64,000 nt of DNA, from contig NZ_QYBB01000017.1 in NCBI RefSeq assembly GCF_004137685.1, positions 31,836-95,835 of the forward strand. The letters are read 5' to 3'. Positions 17,261 through 26,166 of the stretch are shown here, piece by piece. Both the position numbers and the translations under genes were made by a program. Position 1 is the stretch's first letter. Each line of letters starts with the position of its first letter. The notes under the pieces are model-generated. The model saw only the letters and a list, made by a program, of their open reading frames with translations. It was not told where the DNA came from and ran no database searches. The stretch comes from Lichenibacterium minor. GTDB lineage: Bacteria > Pseudomonadota > Alphaproteobacteria > Rhizobiales > Beijerinckiaceae.

Positions 17261-18052
17261 ATGCTCCCAATGCTGGCCGGAAATCGCGTCGCCATCGTGC
17301 TGCCCGCCTACAATGCGGCGCTGACGCTGAAGCGGACGGTGGAGGAGATCCCGCGCGACATCGTCGACGACGTGATCCTGACGGACGACGCCAGCCGGGA
17401 CGGCACCGCGGACCTCGCCCGCGCGATGGGCCTCCACACGATCCAGCACGACCGGAACCGCGGCTACGGCGGAAACCAGAAGACCTGCTACGCCGCCGCC
17501 CTCGCGCGCGGGGCCGACATCGTGGTGATGCTCCACCCGGACTACCAGTACACGCCCCGGCTGATCCCCGCGATGGCGGGGATGATCGCGTCCGGGCACT
17601 ACGACGCCGTGATGGCGTCGCGGATCCTCGGCAACGGCGCGCTCGAGGGCGGGATGCCGCTCTACAAGTACGTGGCCAACCGGGGCCTCACGGCCGTCGA
17701 GAACCTGCTCCTCGGCCAGAAGCTGAGCGAGTATCACTCCGGCTACCGGGCCTGGAGCCGGACCGTGCTGCAGAAGCTCCCCCTGCGGCTGTGCTCGGAC
17801 GACTTCGTGTTCGACAACCAGATGCTGGCGCAGGCCGTGCAACAGAATTTCCGAATCGGCGAGATCTCCTGCCCGACGAAATATTTCGAGGAAGCGTCCT
17901 CGATCAACTTCCGGCGCAGCGTCGTCTACGGCCTCGGCGTGTTGAAGACCGCCGTCGACTTCAGGCTGCACCGATGGGGCATCCGGCCGTCGCCGCTGTT
18001 TCCCGGCGACGGGACCGGCGTGCTGATGCCGGCGGCGGGGCCGCGCCCGTGA
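17261..18052 (+). CDS. family 2 glycosyltransferase (polyprenyl-phosphate type)
   Basis: This 263-residue GT-A enzyme transfers a sugar from a nucleotide donor, probably to a polyprenyl phosphate. It has [32 protein letters not shown], the donor/metal motif MLHPDYQY in place of DADxQ, and [12 protein letters not shown] as acceptor loop. There is no C-terminal membrane anchor. The ATG at 17261 is used here; a second ATG at 17270 is equally possible. It opens a chain of overlapping genes (GT2, TVP38-type protein, DUF2142) ending near an acyltransferase, consistent with synthesis of a surface glycan or glycolipid. Confidence 0.88.
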   Translation: MLPMLAGNRVAIVLPAYNAALTLKRTVEEIPRDIVDDVILTDDASRDGTADLARAMGLHTIQHDRNRGYGGNQKTCYAAALARGADIVVMLHPDYQYTPRLIPAMAGMIASGHYDAVMASRILGNGALEGGMPLYKYVANRGLTAVENLLLGQKLSEYHSGYRAWSRTVLQKLPLRLCSDDFVFDNQMLAQAVQQNFRIGEISCPTKYFEEASSINFRRSVVYGLGVLKTAVDFRLHRWGIRPSPLFPGDGTGVLMPAAGPRP

Positions 18053-18762
18053 GCGTGCGCGCGCCGTCGCGCCTCGCCATCGCCGCCCTGGGGCTGGCCG
18101 TCGTCCTGGCGTCGGCGGCGGCGCTGAACGCGATGGCGCCGGGCGCCGCCACGGGCCTCATCGACCGGAGCGTGGCTGTCGCGGGCGCGATGGGTCCCTG
18201 GGGCACGGCGCTGTTCGTCCTCCTGCAGGTCGGCATCGCGGTCAGCGGAATCCTGCCGGCGTCGCTGCTCGGCATGGCGGCCGGGGCCGTCTACGGCGTC
18301 GGCGGCGGCTTCGCCCTGTCGGCGACCGGCACCCTGGCGGGCGCCTGGATCGCCTTCCACCTGGCGCGGTCGCTGTTCCGTGGACGGGTCGAGCGGCTGC
18401 TGGCGGACAGGCCGAGGCTGCGGAACCTCGATGCCCGGCTCGGCCGGGAAACGTGGCGGCTGGTGTGCCTGTTGCGCGTGTCGCCGGTGATGCCCTTCGC
18501 CGTGACGAGCTACACGCTCGGCCTATCGTCGGTGTCGCCCGGCGCCTACATGGCGGGGTCGCTGGCCGCCATGCCAGCGCTCCTGGGCTACGTCGTGCTG
18601 GGCAGCATCGCCCAGGCCGGCCTCCAGGCCGGCCAAGCCGGGGCGGGCCCGTTCCGCTGGACGCTGCTCGCGGTCGGCTTCGCCGCCACGGCGCTCCTCA
18701 CGGCCCGCGTGGGCCGGCTCATCAAACTGGCGCTCGACGAGCCCACCGGCGCGGAAGCGTGA
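18049..18762 (+). CDS. TVP38/TMEM64-family (DedA-like) membrane protein
   Basis: This 237-residue integral membrane protein has the SNARE-associated (PF09335-type) domain: a reentrant hairpin [43 protein letters not shown] and the conserved [20 protein letters not shown]. DedA-superfamily proteins act in lipid or lipid-carrier flipping, so a role in recycling the carrier used by the neighbouring GT2 is reasonable but inferred. The GTG start at 18049 overlaps the GT2 stop (GTGA), and its own stop overlaps the next start in the same way. Confidence 0.85.
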   Translation: MSVRAPSRLAIAALGLAVVLASAAALNAMAPGAATGLIDRSVAVAGAMGPWGTALFVLLQVGIAVSGILPASLLGMAAGAVYGVGGGFALSATGTLAGAWIAFHLARSLFRGRVERLLADRPRLRNLDARLGRETWRLVCLLRVSPVMPFAVTSYTLGLSSVSPGAYMAGSLAAMPALLGYVVLGSIAQAGLQAGQAGAGPFRWTLLAVGFAATALLTARVGRLIKLALDEPTGAEA

Positions 18763-20249
18763 CGGACGCAAGACATCCGCCCACGGCGCAGGCGAGGCGC
18801 GGATTCGATGGACTCGCGCGCTTGTGGACGGCGCAGTGGGTCCTGCCTTTCGCCTTCCTCGCGCTCTGCGCACCGCTCGGCATCTTCCTCGCCGTCGAAA
18901 CCTCCCCCGGTCAAATCGCCGACGAGATCGGACACATCGCCAAGGCCCAGAGCGTCCTCGATGGCCAGTGGCTCGGCCGCCGCGAAACGATCGATACGAG
19001 CGCCGGCAAACGCCTCCAGCAGGGCGTCGACGCCGAGCCCGGCGTGATGGTCGTCGCCAGCGAGCCTTCGCCGGCGCTCGTGACGACGGAGCATTGGAAC
19101 GCCCTCGGCGCGATCCCGTGGGGGAAGAGGGCGTTCCTGGCCATCGGAACCATCGCCGGCTATTGGCCGGGTTTCTACGTCCCGGCGGCCCTGGCGCTCG
19201 GGCTGGCCAAGGCCGCCGGCGCGTCGCCGCTTTACGCCTTTCTCAGCGCCCGCGTGGCGAACCTCGTCGTCTATCTCGCGATGGCGACGGCGGCTCTGGC
19301 GATGGCGCGGCGCGCTCGGGCTCTGCTGTTCTGCAGCTTGAGCATGCCGATGGCTTTGTCTCTCGGCGCGTCGGTCAACCAGGACGGTCTGGTGATCGCC
19401 GCCAGCGCCCTCGGGATCGCGCTGCTCACGCGGCCACGAGCGTCAGGGCCGTCATTCGTCCGGCGTGAGGGCGCGCGGATCGGGGCTGCCCTGCTCCTCG
19501 TCGCCGTGGCCCTGGCAAAGCCGCCCTACCTCCCGCTGGCAGGCCTGCTGCTGTTGCCGCTGCCCCGCCTTGCTGATGGATCGAGCTGGGCGGGCCGAAT
19601 TGCCCTCGTGGCGCTCGTCGCGGTGGCGGCCGTGGGGTGGACCTGGGTTACGGTCCATTTCGTCGCGACGCCGGTCGTACGTCCGCCGGAGATGGCCGGT
19701 CCTCTATGGCCGGGGCCGCGCCCCGCCGAATTTCCAGGCACCGACATGGCGGCACAGATGAGCGTGCTGATGGCCAAGCCCGTCCGCTTCCTGACGCTGC
19801 CCTGGGAGTCGATCCGGCACGACGATTTCATGCTCGAGGAAGCCATCGGCGTGCTCGCCTACCTCAGCCTGTTCCTCCCGGCCTGGCTGTACGCCGTTTG
19901 GAAGGTCGCGCTTGTGTCGGCCGCAGCGGCGGACACGGTCGAACGCCGGGACGATGCCGAAGTGCTGCCGGTCTGGCAGGCGCCGATACCGCTCCTCTGC
20001 GCCCTGACCGCCCTCATCGCCATCTACCTCGCCCAGTACCTGTCGTGGACCACGGTCGGCGACCGGCACATCGTCGGGCCGCAGGGACGCTACTGGCTGC
20101 CCTTGTTCCCCGCCGTGGCCTTCGCCTTGCCGAGCCTGTGGCGGCCGACGGCGCTGGGCGCCGCCTTGACGGCCATGCCACTTCTGGCCTGTGCCGCCGA
20201 CCTCTTCGCCGTACCGGGCGTCGTCATCCGCTATTTCTACATGCATTGA
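18759..20249 (+). CDS. DUF2142 polytopic membrane protein
   Basis: This 496-residue protein has about eleven predicted membrane spans. Residues 35-100 contain the large outer loop with ADEIGHIAKAQSVLDGQWLG, the acidic DE-H motif typical of DUF2142, which is related to GT-C glycosyltransferases that use polyprenyl-linked sugars. Near the C-terminus, VGDRHIVGPQGRYWLPLFP is the other DUF2142 signature (PQGRYLLP-like). The GTG start at 18759 overlaps the preceding stop. Likely role: adding a sugar to a glycan on the periplasmic face, with GT2 supplying the lipid-linked sugar. Confidence 0.82.
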   Translation: MTDARHPPTAQARRGFDGLARLWTAQWVLPFAFLALCAPLGIFLAVETSPGQIADEIGHIAKAQSVLDGQWLGRRETIDTSAGKRLQQGVDAEPGVMVVASEPSPALVTTEHWNALGAIPWGKRAFLAIGTIAGYWPGFYVPAALALGLAKAAGASPLYAFLSARVANLVVYLAMATAALAMARRARALLFCSLSMPMALSLGASVNQDGLVIAASALGIALLTRPRASGPSFVRREGARIGAALLLVAVALAKPPYLPLAGLLLLPLPRLADGSSWAGRIALVALVAVAAVGWTWVTVHFVATPVVRPPEMAGPLWPGPRPAEFPGTDMAAQMSVLMAKPVRFLTLPWESIRHDDFMLEEAIGVLAYLSLFLPAWLYAVWKVALVSAAAADTVERRDDAEVLPVWQAPIPLLCALTALIAIYLAQYLSWTTVGDRHIVGPQGRYWLPLFPAVAFALPSLWRPTALGAALTAMPLLACAADLFAVPGVVIRYFYMH

Positions 20250-20366
20250 GCCGGAGCGCGGCGCTCGCGGGTTCACCCGAACCGCGGCGGCGTTCTCCGG
20301 ACCCAACGGGACCGCATGGGCCTGCCGTGGCCGGCCTGCGCATCCAGCATCTGGGACGGACCGGAC

Positions 20367-21551
20367 ATGCCGATGATCGACTCGCCCTCACCTTGGCTCG
20401 CCGTGATCACGGTCCTGGCCTGCCTCGCCTTCGTCCAGCTTTCAAGGTTGCCGGCGCTGGCGGCGACCGGGAGCGGCCGGCTCGCCTCGATCGACGGTCT
20501 GCGCGGCCTGCTGGCGATCGCGGTCTTCTTCCATCACTTTTCCATCACCCACCATTACAAGCTGACGGGACAGTGGGTGGGGCCGCGATCGCCGATCTAC
20601 AACATCTTCGGCACCGCCGGTGTCACGACGTTTTTCATGATCACCGGCTTTTTGTTCTTCGGCAAGATCAAGGCCGTCCGCGGGGCACTCGACCTCGATC
20701 GCTTCTTTATTGGGCGCGTTTTCCGCATCGTGCCGGTCTACGCGGTGTCGGTCGCCCTCGTCTACCTGTCGACACTCGTCGTCACCGGCGCCCACCTCGA
20801 CCCGCCGCTCGCCGCGAGCCTCGACAGCTGGATCTTTTTCACCGCGGCACCGATCAACGGCTATCCATTCTCGCCCCTCATCAACGCGGGCGTTGTGTGG
20901 ACCTTGGCCTACGAATGGGTTTTCTATTTTTCGATCCCCGCCATCGCTTTCCTTTGGCTCAAGCTGAACCTGCGTCCCTGGGTGTTGGCCCTCGGGGCGA
21001 TGTTGGCGCTCTACTTCGAGCGGAACGGTCAGGTCGTTCCGTATTTCGGGCTCAGCGCGGGGCTGTTCGCCCCCTTCTTGTTGGGCGGCTTGGCGAGCGA
21101 GGTCGTCCGACTCGCCATGGTGAGGCGCCTCGCCCGGAGCGCATGGGGCGCCGGCCTGTCCCTGGCGGCAGCGGCCACGCTCTTCGCGGCATTCGAGACA
21201 GCGTATTCGGTCAGCGCCAACGTGGTGCTGTTCGCCTTCTTCGTGCCCGTCGCGGCCGGAAACTCGATCTTCGGGCTGTTGCGCCTGCGCGCCGTCGTGT
21301 TCCTCGGCGAGGTGAGCTACGACGTCTACATGTTGCACGGCATCGTGCTCTTCGTGCTGTTCACCCTGCTCATGCCGGACGCGATGCAGGGCGCGCATTC
21401 TCAGGGGCGGCTCCTGTCGCTGATGCTGATCGCCGCCGCGGGCGTCGTCGCCCTGAGCGTCGTCATCCACCTTGCGGTGGAACGCCCCCTGCTACGGCTC
21501 GGGCGGCGGATCGTGCCGATCGACGGGGTCCAGACGCTGGCGGCGCCATGA
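20367..21551 (+). CDS. acyltransferase 3 family (OafA/NodX-like) membrane enzyme
   Basis: This 394-residue protein has ten predicted spans. RLASIDGLRGLLAIAVFFHH holds the family R/H motif (His in FFHH is the candidate catalytic base), followed by FFMITGFLFF, a FFIGRVFRIVPVYAV loop and a C-terminal VSYDVYMLHGIVLF. These enzymes O-acetylate surface polysaccharides or lipids with cytoplasmic acetyl-CoA. The ATG at 20367 has GGACGG upstream and removes a non-hydrophobic extension found with an earlier ATG at 20316. It follows DUF2142 by ~117 bp and probably decorates the same glycan. Confidence 0.87.
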   Translation: MPMIDSPSPWLAVITVLACLAFVQLSRLPALAATGSGRLASIDGLRGLLAIAVFFHHFSITHHYKLTGQWVGPRSPIYNIFGTAGVTTFFMITGFLFFGKIKAVRGALDLDRFFIGRVFRIVPVYAVSVALVYLSTLVVTGAHLDPPLAASLDSWIFFTAAPINGYPFSPLINAGVVWTLAYEWVFYFSIPAIAFLWLKLNLRPWVLALGAMLALYFERNGQVVPYFGLSAGLFAPFLLGGLASEVVRLAMVRRLARSAWGAGLSLAAAATLFAAFETAYSVSANVVLFAFFVPVAAGNSIFGLLRLRAVVFLGEVSYDVYMLHGIVLFVLFTLLMPDAMQGAHSQGRLLSLMLIAAAGVVALSVVIHLAVERPLLRLGRRIVPIDGVQTLAAP

Positions 21552-21591
21552 ACCGCCATGCGCTGGCTTCAAGGCAGGTTTGCGGGTCGGC

Positions 21592-21603
21592 TTCCTTAAG
21601 GAA
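21592..21603. promoter_or_regulatory. 12-bp perfect palindrome upstream of the EamA gene
   Basis: TTCCTTAAGGAA lies 60 bases before the TTG start of the EamA carrier gene in an unusually AT-rich stretch (ACAATTATCAT follows). A TTGACC at 21607 could be a -35 box, but no well-spaced -10 follows. The palindrome may be an operator; the regulator is unknown. Confidence 0.35.
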
Positions 21604-21663
21604 CCGTTGACCGTGATGGTCTAACCAACGTCTGACAATTATCATCCCGTAGAGGAAACGGCC

Positions 21664-22683
21664 TTGGCCCTCGCCCTCCGCCAAACGTCGCCCGGCGCCC
21701 GCCGCACGTATCCCGAACCCTCGCGCCCCGAAGCGCTGCGCCCGGAAGCCTCGCGCGCCCGCCATCGCGGAGCGGTGCAGCGCGGCGCGGCGCAGGCCGT
21801 GGAAGCCGGGGCGGCGAAGCCCGAGCGCACGACGGTCGGCATCCTGGCGCTGCTCGCCTCGACGGCCCTGTTCCCGGTGTCGGACGTCGCGTCCAAGATG
21901 CTCACCGCGACGCTGCCCGGCATCGAAGTGGCCTGGATGCGCTACCTCGTCTTCGTGGTGATGACGGTGCCGCTGCTGTTGCGGGATCCGTCGCTGATCC
22001 GCACCGCCCGACCGGGGTTGCTCGCCGGCCGGGCGGTGGCGAGCGCGCTGTCGACGGCCCTGTTCATCGTGGCCTTCGGGATGATGCCGGTCGCCGAGGC
22101 CACCGCCATCGGGTTCCTGGCGCCCGTGGTGGTGACCGCGATGGCGGCGCTGTTCCTGCGCGAGAAGGTGGGGCTGCGCCGGTGGGCGGCGGCGCTCGTC
22201 GGCCTCGCGGGCGTGATGGTGATCGTGCAGCCGGGCGGCGGCTCCTTCACGCTGGCGAGCCTCGTGCCGCTGTGCGGCAGCATCGCGTCGGCCACCGCGG
22301 TGATCGGCACCCGCTTGGCCAAGGACGAGCGGCCCGAAACCACCATGCTGTTCCAGGCCGTCGTGGGCTTCCTGGTCGTGACGGCGCTGACGGCCTTCGA
22401 CTTCCACGTGCCGAGCTGGAACGAGGTCGCGGTCGGCTGCATTTCGGGCTTCTTCGCCACCGTGGCGAGCCTGATGCAGGTCTTCGCCTACCGCCACGCG
22501 CCGGCCTCGCTGCTGGCGCCCTTCACCTACACGCAGTTGATGTGGGCGGCGGGCCTGGGGTTCCTCGCCTTCGGCACCGTCCCGGGCCCGTCCATGTTGT
22601 GCGGGGCGGCCATCATCGCGGCGAGCGGCGTCTACACGGCCTGGCGCGAAACCGTGCGGGCCAGGGAAGCCCGGCCGGCCTGA
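21664..22683 (+). CDS. EamA/DMT-superfamily exporter
   Basis: This 339-residue inner-membrane carrier has ten spans arranged as two EamA repeats (about residues 57-185 and 195-330), after an unusually long, basic, Ala/Arg-rich cytoplasmic leader of ~55 residues. The start is a TTG at 21664, chosen because AGAGGAAAC sits at ideal distance and no ATG lies in frame nearby. Conserved features include PVAEATAIGFLAPVVVTAMA at the end of the first repeat. Members move amino acids, nucleotide sugars or drugs; substrate cannot be predicted. It stands alone. Confidence 0.85.
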   Translation: MALALRQTSPGARRTYPEPSRPEALRPEASRARHRGAVQRGAAQAVEAGAAKPERTTVGILALLASTALFPVSDVASKMLTATLPGIEVAWMRYLVFVVMTVPLLLRDPSLIRTARPGLLAGRAVASALSTALFIVAFGMMPVAEATAIGFLAPVVVTAMAALFLREKVGLRRWAAALVGLAGVMVIVQPGGGSFTLASLVPLCGSIASATAVIGTRLAKDERPETTMLFQAVVGFLVVTALTAFDFHVPSWNEVAVGCISGFFATVASLMQVFAYRHAPASLLAPFTYTQLMWAAGLGFLAFGTVPGPSMLCGAAIIAASGVYTAWRETVRAREARPA

Positions 22684-22746
22684 TCCGGGGCGGGAGGCGG
22701 GAAACCCGTCCCCCGGCCCTTCCCAAATGCGGCTGCCCTGGGGCAT

Positions 22747-22758
22747 GGTGACGTCACC
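22747..22758. promoter_or_regulatory. perfect palindrome upstream of scoA
   Basis: GGTGACGTCACC, a perfect 12-bp palindrome, lies 27 bases before the scoA start, where a repressor would cover the promoter or ribosome site. The factor that binds is not known. Confidence 0.4.
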
Positions 22759-22785
22759 AGCGATCGACGAGCTTCGGGCACAACG

Positions 22786-23523
22786 ATGAAGAAAGTCTAC
22801 GAGGACGCCCACGCGGCCCTGGCCGGCCTGGTGAAGGACGGGATGACGGTTCTCGCGGGGGGCTTCGGGCTCTGCGGCATCCCGTCGAGCCTCATCCGGG
22901 CCCTGCGCGACACGGGCGCGACCGACCTCACCTGCGTGTCGAACAACGCCGGCATCGACGGCGAAGGGCTGGGCCTGCTGCTCGAAACGCAGCAGATCTC
23001 GAAGATGATCTCGTCCTACGTCGGCGAGAACAAGCTCTTCGCCCAGCAGTTCCTGGCCGGCAAGCTCGCGGTCGAGTTCACGCCGCAGGGCACGCTGGCC
23101 GAGCGGTGCCGGGCCGGCGGTGCCGGCATCCCGGCCTTCTTCACCAAGACGGGCGTGGGTACCCAGGTCGCCGAGGGCAAGGAGATCCGCGCGTTCGACG
23201 GCGAGAACTACGTCATGGAGCGCGGCATCTTCGGCGACATCGCGCTGGTCCACGCCTGGAAGGGCGATACCGAGGGCAACCTCGTGTACCGAAAGACGGC
23301 GCGCAACTTCAACCCCATGATGGCGACGGCGTCTCGCATGACCATCGCCGAGGTCGAGCACCTCGTCGAGCCCGGCGAGCTCGACCCCGACATGATCGTC
23401 ACGCCCGGCATCTACGTGAAGCGCATCGTCCACGTGCCGAACCACGAGAAGAAGATCGAGCAGCGCACCACGCGCAAGCGCGCCGCCCCTGCGGTGCCGG
23501 CGGCGGCGGGGGAGGAAGTCTGA
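22786..23523 (+). CDS. scoA: succinyl-CoA:3-ketoacid CoA-transferase subunit A
   Basis: This 245-residue alpha subunit of a heterodimeric class I CoA-transferase moves CoA from succinyl-CoA to acetoacetate (ketone-body and PHB-derived acetoacetate use). Seen: the CoA-binding GGFGLCGIPSSLI, VSNNAGIDGEGLG, the FxTxTGVGT-type AFFTKTGVGTQVAEGKE and GIFGDIALVHAWKGD. It ends in a family-atypical Ala/Pro-rich tail (TTRKRAAPAVPAAAGEEV). Subunit B follows 52 bp later. PcaI (3-oxoadipate) is a close relative, but the ketoacid type fits the motifs better. Confidence 0.92.
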   Translation: MKKVYEDAHAALAGLVKDGMTVLAGGFGLCGIPSSLIRALRDTGATDLTCVSNNAGIDGEGLGLLLETQQISKMISSYVGENKLFAQQFLAGKLAVEFTPQGTLAERCRAGGAGIPAFFTKTGVGTQVAEGKEIRAFDGENYVMERGIFGDIALVHAWKGDTEGNLVYRKTARNFNPMMATASRMTIAEVEHLVEPGELDPDMIVTPGIYVKRIVHVPNHEKKIEQRTTRKRAAPAVPAAAGEEV

Positions 23524-23575
23524 TGGCGTGGGACAGGTCTTTCGCGGTCGGCACGGCCGGTAAGGGAGTGATCTG

Positions 23576-24256
<681 letters not shown>

Positions 24257-24386
24257 CCGGCCGGCGCGCCGGGCCGCGCCCCCGCCCGGCACCGCGCGAC
24301 GGCTTGACGCCATCCCGGCCCGTCACCAACTGCTGTTCCGACACAGCGCGGGCCCGGGGCCAGCGCATCCAAAGGGGTTCAACGCC

Positions 24387-24722
24387 ATGGCCGACGCCGG
24401 TTCCGCCACCCACAAAGTCACCGACCAGAGCTTCGAGCAGGACGTGCTCAAGTCGTCCGAGCCCGTGGTGGTCGATTTCTGGGCCGAATGGTGCGGCCCC
24501 TGCCGCATGATCGCCCCGGCGCTCGAGGAGATCGCCAAGGACATGAACGGCAAGGTCAAGGTCGTGAAGTTCAACATCGACGAGAACCCCGGCATCCCGG
24601 GCAAGCTCGGCATCCAGTCGATCCCCACGCTGCTGCTGTTCAAGGACGGCCAGGTCGCCGCCAAGATGGTCGGCGCCAAGCCCAAGGGCGCCCTCCAGCA
24701 GTGGATCAACGGCGCCATCTGA
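24387..24722 (+). CDS. trxA: thioredoxin
   Basis: This 111-residue cytosolic thiol-disulfide reductase has the active site W35-C-G-P-C39, the preceding VVVDFWAEW and the cis-proline loop [12 protein letters not shown]. Length and the absence of a leader fit housekeeping TrxA. It reduces ribonucleotide reductase, PAPS reductase and other targets with electrons from thioredoxin reductase, not encoded here. It is followed at once by a long inverted repeat. Confidence 0.95.
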   Translation: MADAGSATHKVTDQSFEQDVLKSSEPVVVDFWAEWCGPCRMIAPALEEIAKDMNGKVKVVKFNIDENPGIPGKLGIQSIPTLLLFKDGQVAAKMVGAKPKGALQQWINGAI

Positions 24723-24734
24723 AGCGTCGCCCGG

Positions 24735-24792
24735 GCCGCCCATCTCGAAGCCCTCGCGCCCCCCGGCGCGGGGGCTTCGAGATGGGCGGTGC
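24735..24792. terminator. 25-bp-stem inverted repeat after trxA
   Basis: GCCGCCCATCTCGAAGCCC (24735-24753) and what follows pair with 24765-24789 to give a ~25-bp stem with a single G-T wobble and a CCCC loop. No T-run follows, so it is a strong hairpin rather than a textbook intrinsic terminator. A second small perfect palindrome, TGCGGAGCTCCGCA (24790-24803), abuts it. It probably ends the trxA message; the unusually long stem could also have arisen from a short inverted duplication. Confidence 0.65.
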
Positions 24793-24908
24793 GGAGCTCC
24801 GCAGCCCGGCCCCCGGCCGCACCGCTTTATTCGATGGCCGCATCGATATTCTGCGGTGTCGGGCGCCGGAATCCCCGTGCACCATCGCGGCATCCTTCGG
24901 AGCCCGCC

Positions 24909-26159
24909 GTGCACGATCACCATCGAATCCGCGCCCTGCTCGACGCCCGCCGTCCCGGCCACACCCTGCCGCAGCCGTTCTACACGGACCCGGACATCCT
25001 CGCCTTCGACCTCGACGCCGTGTTCGGCCGGTCCTGGGTCATGGTCGGCTTCGAGTGCGAGATCCCCCGCCCCGGAAGCTACATGGCGCTGAAGGTCGGC
25101 GCGTCCCCGGTGGTGGTCCTGCGCGACCGCGACGGGCAGGTGCGCGGCTTCCACAACGCTTGCCGCCACCGCGGCGCGCAGATCTGCGCGGAAGGGACCG
25201 GCCGCCGCTCGCTGCTGGTGTGCCCCTACCACCAATGGTCCTACGGCCTCGACGGCCGCCTCGCCCGCGCGGCCCGCATGGGCGAAAGCTTCGACCCCGC
25301 CGAACACGCGCTCGTGCCGATCCGCGTCGAAACGGTGGCGGGCACGGTCTACGCCTGCGTGGCCGAGGACGCGCCGGATTTCGCCCCCTTCCGCCGCGAC
25401 CTCGAGCCCCTGCTCGCCCCGCACGGCTTCGCCGACGCCAGGGTCGCCCACGTCGACACGCTGGTGGAGCGCGGCAACTGGAAACTCGTGATGGAGAACG
25501 CGCGCGAGTGCTACCATTGCGACGCGAAGCACCCCGAGCTGTCCTTCACCTTCCCCACGAAGGCGCGCGGCAACTTCGAGCACGGCGGGGACCCGCAGCG
25601 GGACGCCTTCGACGCCCGCATGGCGGCGCTGGGCCTGCCCGTCGGCCCCAGGGACGGCGACTGGTACCAGGCGGCCCGCTTCCCCCTCAACGAGGGCTGC
25701 GTGTCCATGACGGCGGACGGGCGCGCCTGCGTGGCGAAGCCGCTGTGCGGCGTCGGCGGCGGCGACATCGGCTCGATGCGCTGGGCGCTGGAACCGCACC
25801 ACTTCGCCCACGCGGTCGGCGACTTCGCCTTCACCTTCTCCGCCATGCCGACCGGCGCGCGCGAAACCGTCGTGACTTCGAAGTGGCTCGTCCACAAGGA
25901 CGCGGTCGAGGGCGTCGACTACCGCCTCGACGAACTCGCCGGGCTGTGGACCGCCACGAACCTGCAGGACCGCGACCTCGTCGAGAACAACCAGCGCGGC
26001 GTCGAGGGCGCCGGCTACCGCCCGGGTCCCTATTCGGAGGAAGCGGAAGCGCTCTGCGCCCGCTTTACCGACTGGTACTGCGACAAGGCCCGCGCCTTCC
26101 TCGACCACTTGTCCCAGGACGTGGCGGGGCCGACGCGCCGCCTCGCCGCCGCGGAGTGA
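24909..26159 (+). CDS. Rieske non-heme iron oxygenase, alpha subunit (betaine demethylase-like)
   Basis: This 416-residue monooxygenase starts at the GTG at 24909 (CGGAG upstream). The Rieske [2Fe-2S] ligands are C85, H87, C105 and H108 (CRHRGAQ...CPYHQW). The mononuclear iron site starts with E200-CYHCDAKH208 (H203 and H208 as ligands), the NxxECYHC form seen in choline monooxygenase and in glycine betaine (GbcA) and stachydrine N-demethylases rather than in arene dioxygenases. It likely removes a methyl group from a quaternary ammonium compound, releasing formaldehyde. No reductase is encoded next to it. It opens a catabolic cluster with a PLP enzyme and three flavin amine oxidases. Confidence 0.85.
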   Translation: MHDHHRIRALLDARRPGHTLPQPFYTDPDILAFDLDAVFGRSWVMVGFECEIPRPGSYMALKVGASPVVVLRDRDGQVRGFHNACRHRGAQICAEGTGRRSLLVCPYHQWSYGLDGRLARAARMGESFDPAEHALVPIRVETVAGTVYACVAEDAPDFAPFRRDLEPLLAPHGFADARVAHVDTLVERGNWKLVMENARECYHCDAKHPELSFTFPTKARGNFEHGGDPQRDAFDARMAALGLPVGPRDGDWYQAARFPLNEGCVSMTADGRACVAKPLCGVGGGDIGSMRWALEPHHFAHAVGDFAFTFSAMPTGARETVVTSKWLVHKDAVEGVDYRLDELAGLWTATNLQDRDLVENNQRGVEGAGYRPGPYSEEAEALCARFTDWYCDKARAFLDHLSQDVAGPTRRLAAAE

Positions 26160-26166
26160 AGCCGGC

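Noticed and set aside
21607..21640. Sigma-70 promoter (TTGACC ... ACAATT) before the EamA gene
   Set aside because: The best -10 match lies 21 bases from the -35 box, outside the usual spacing.
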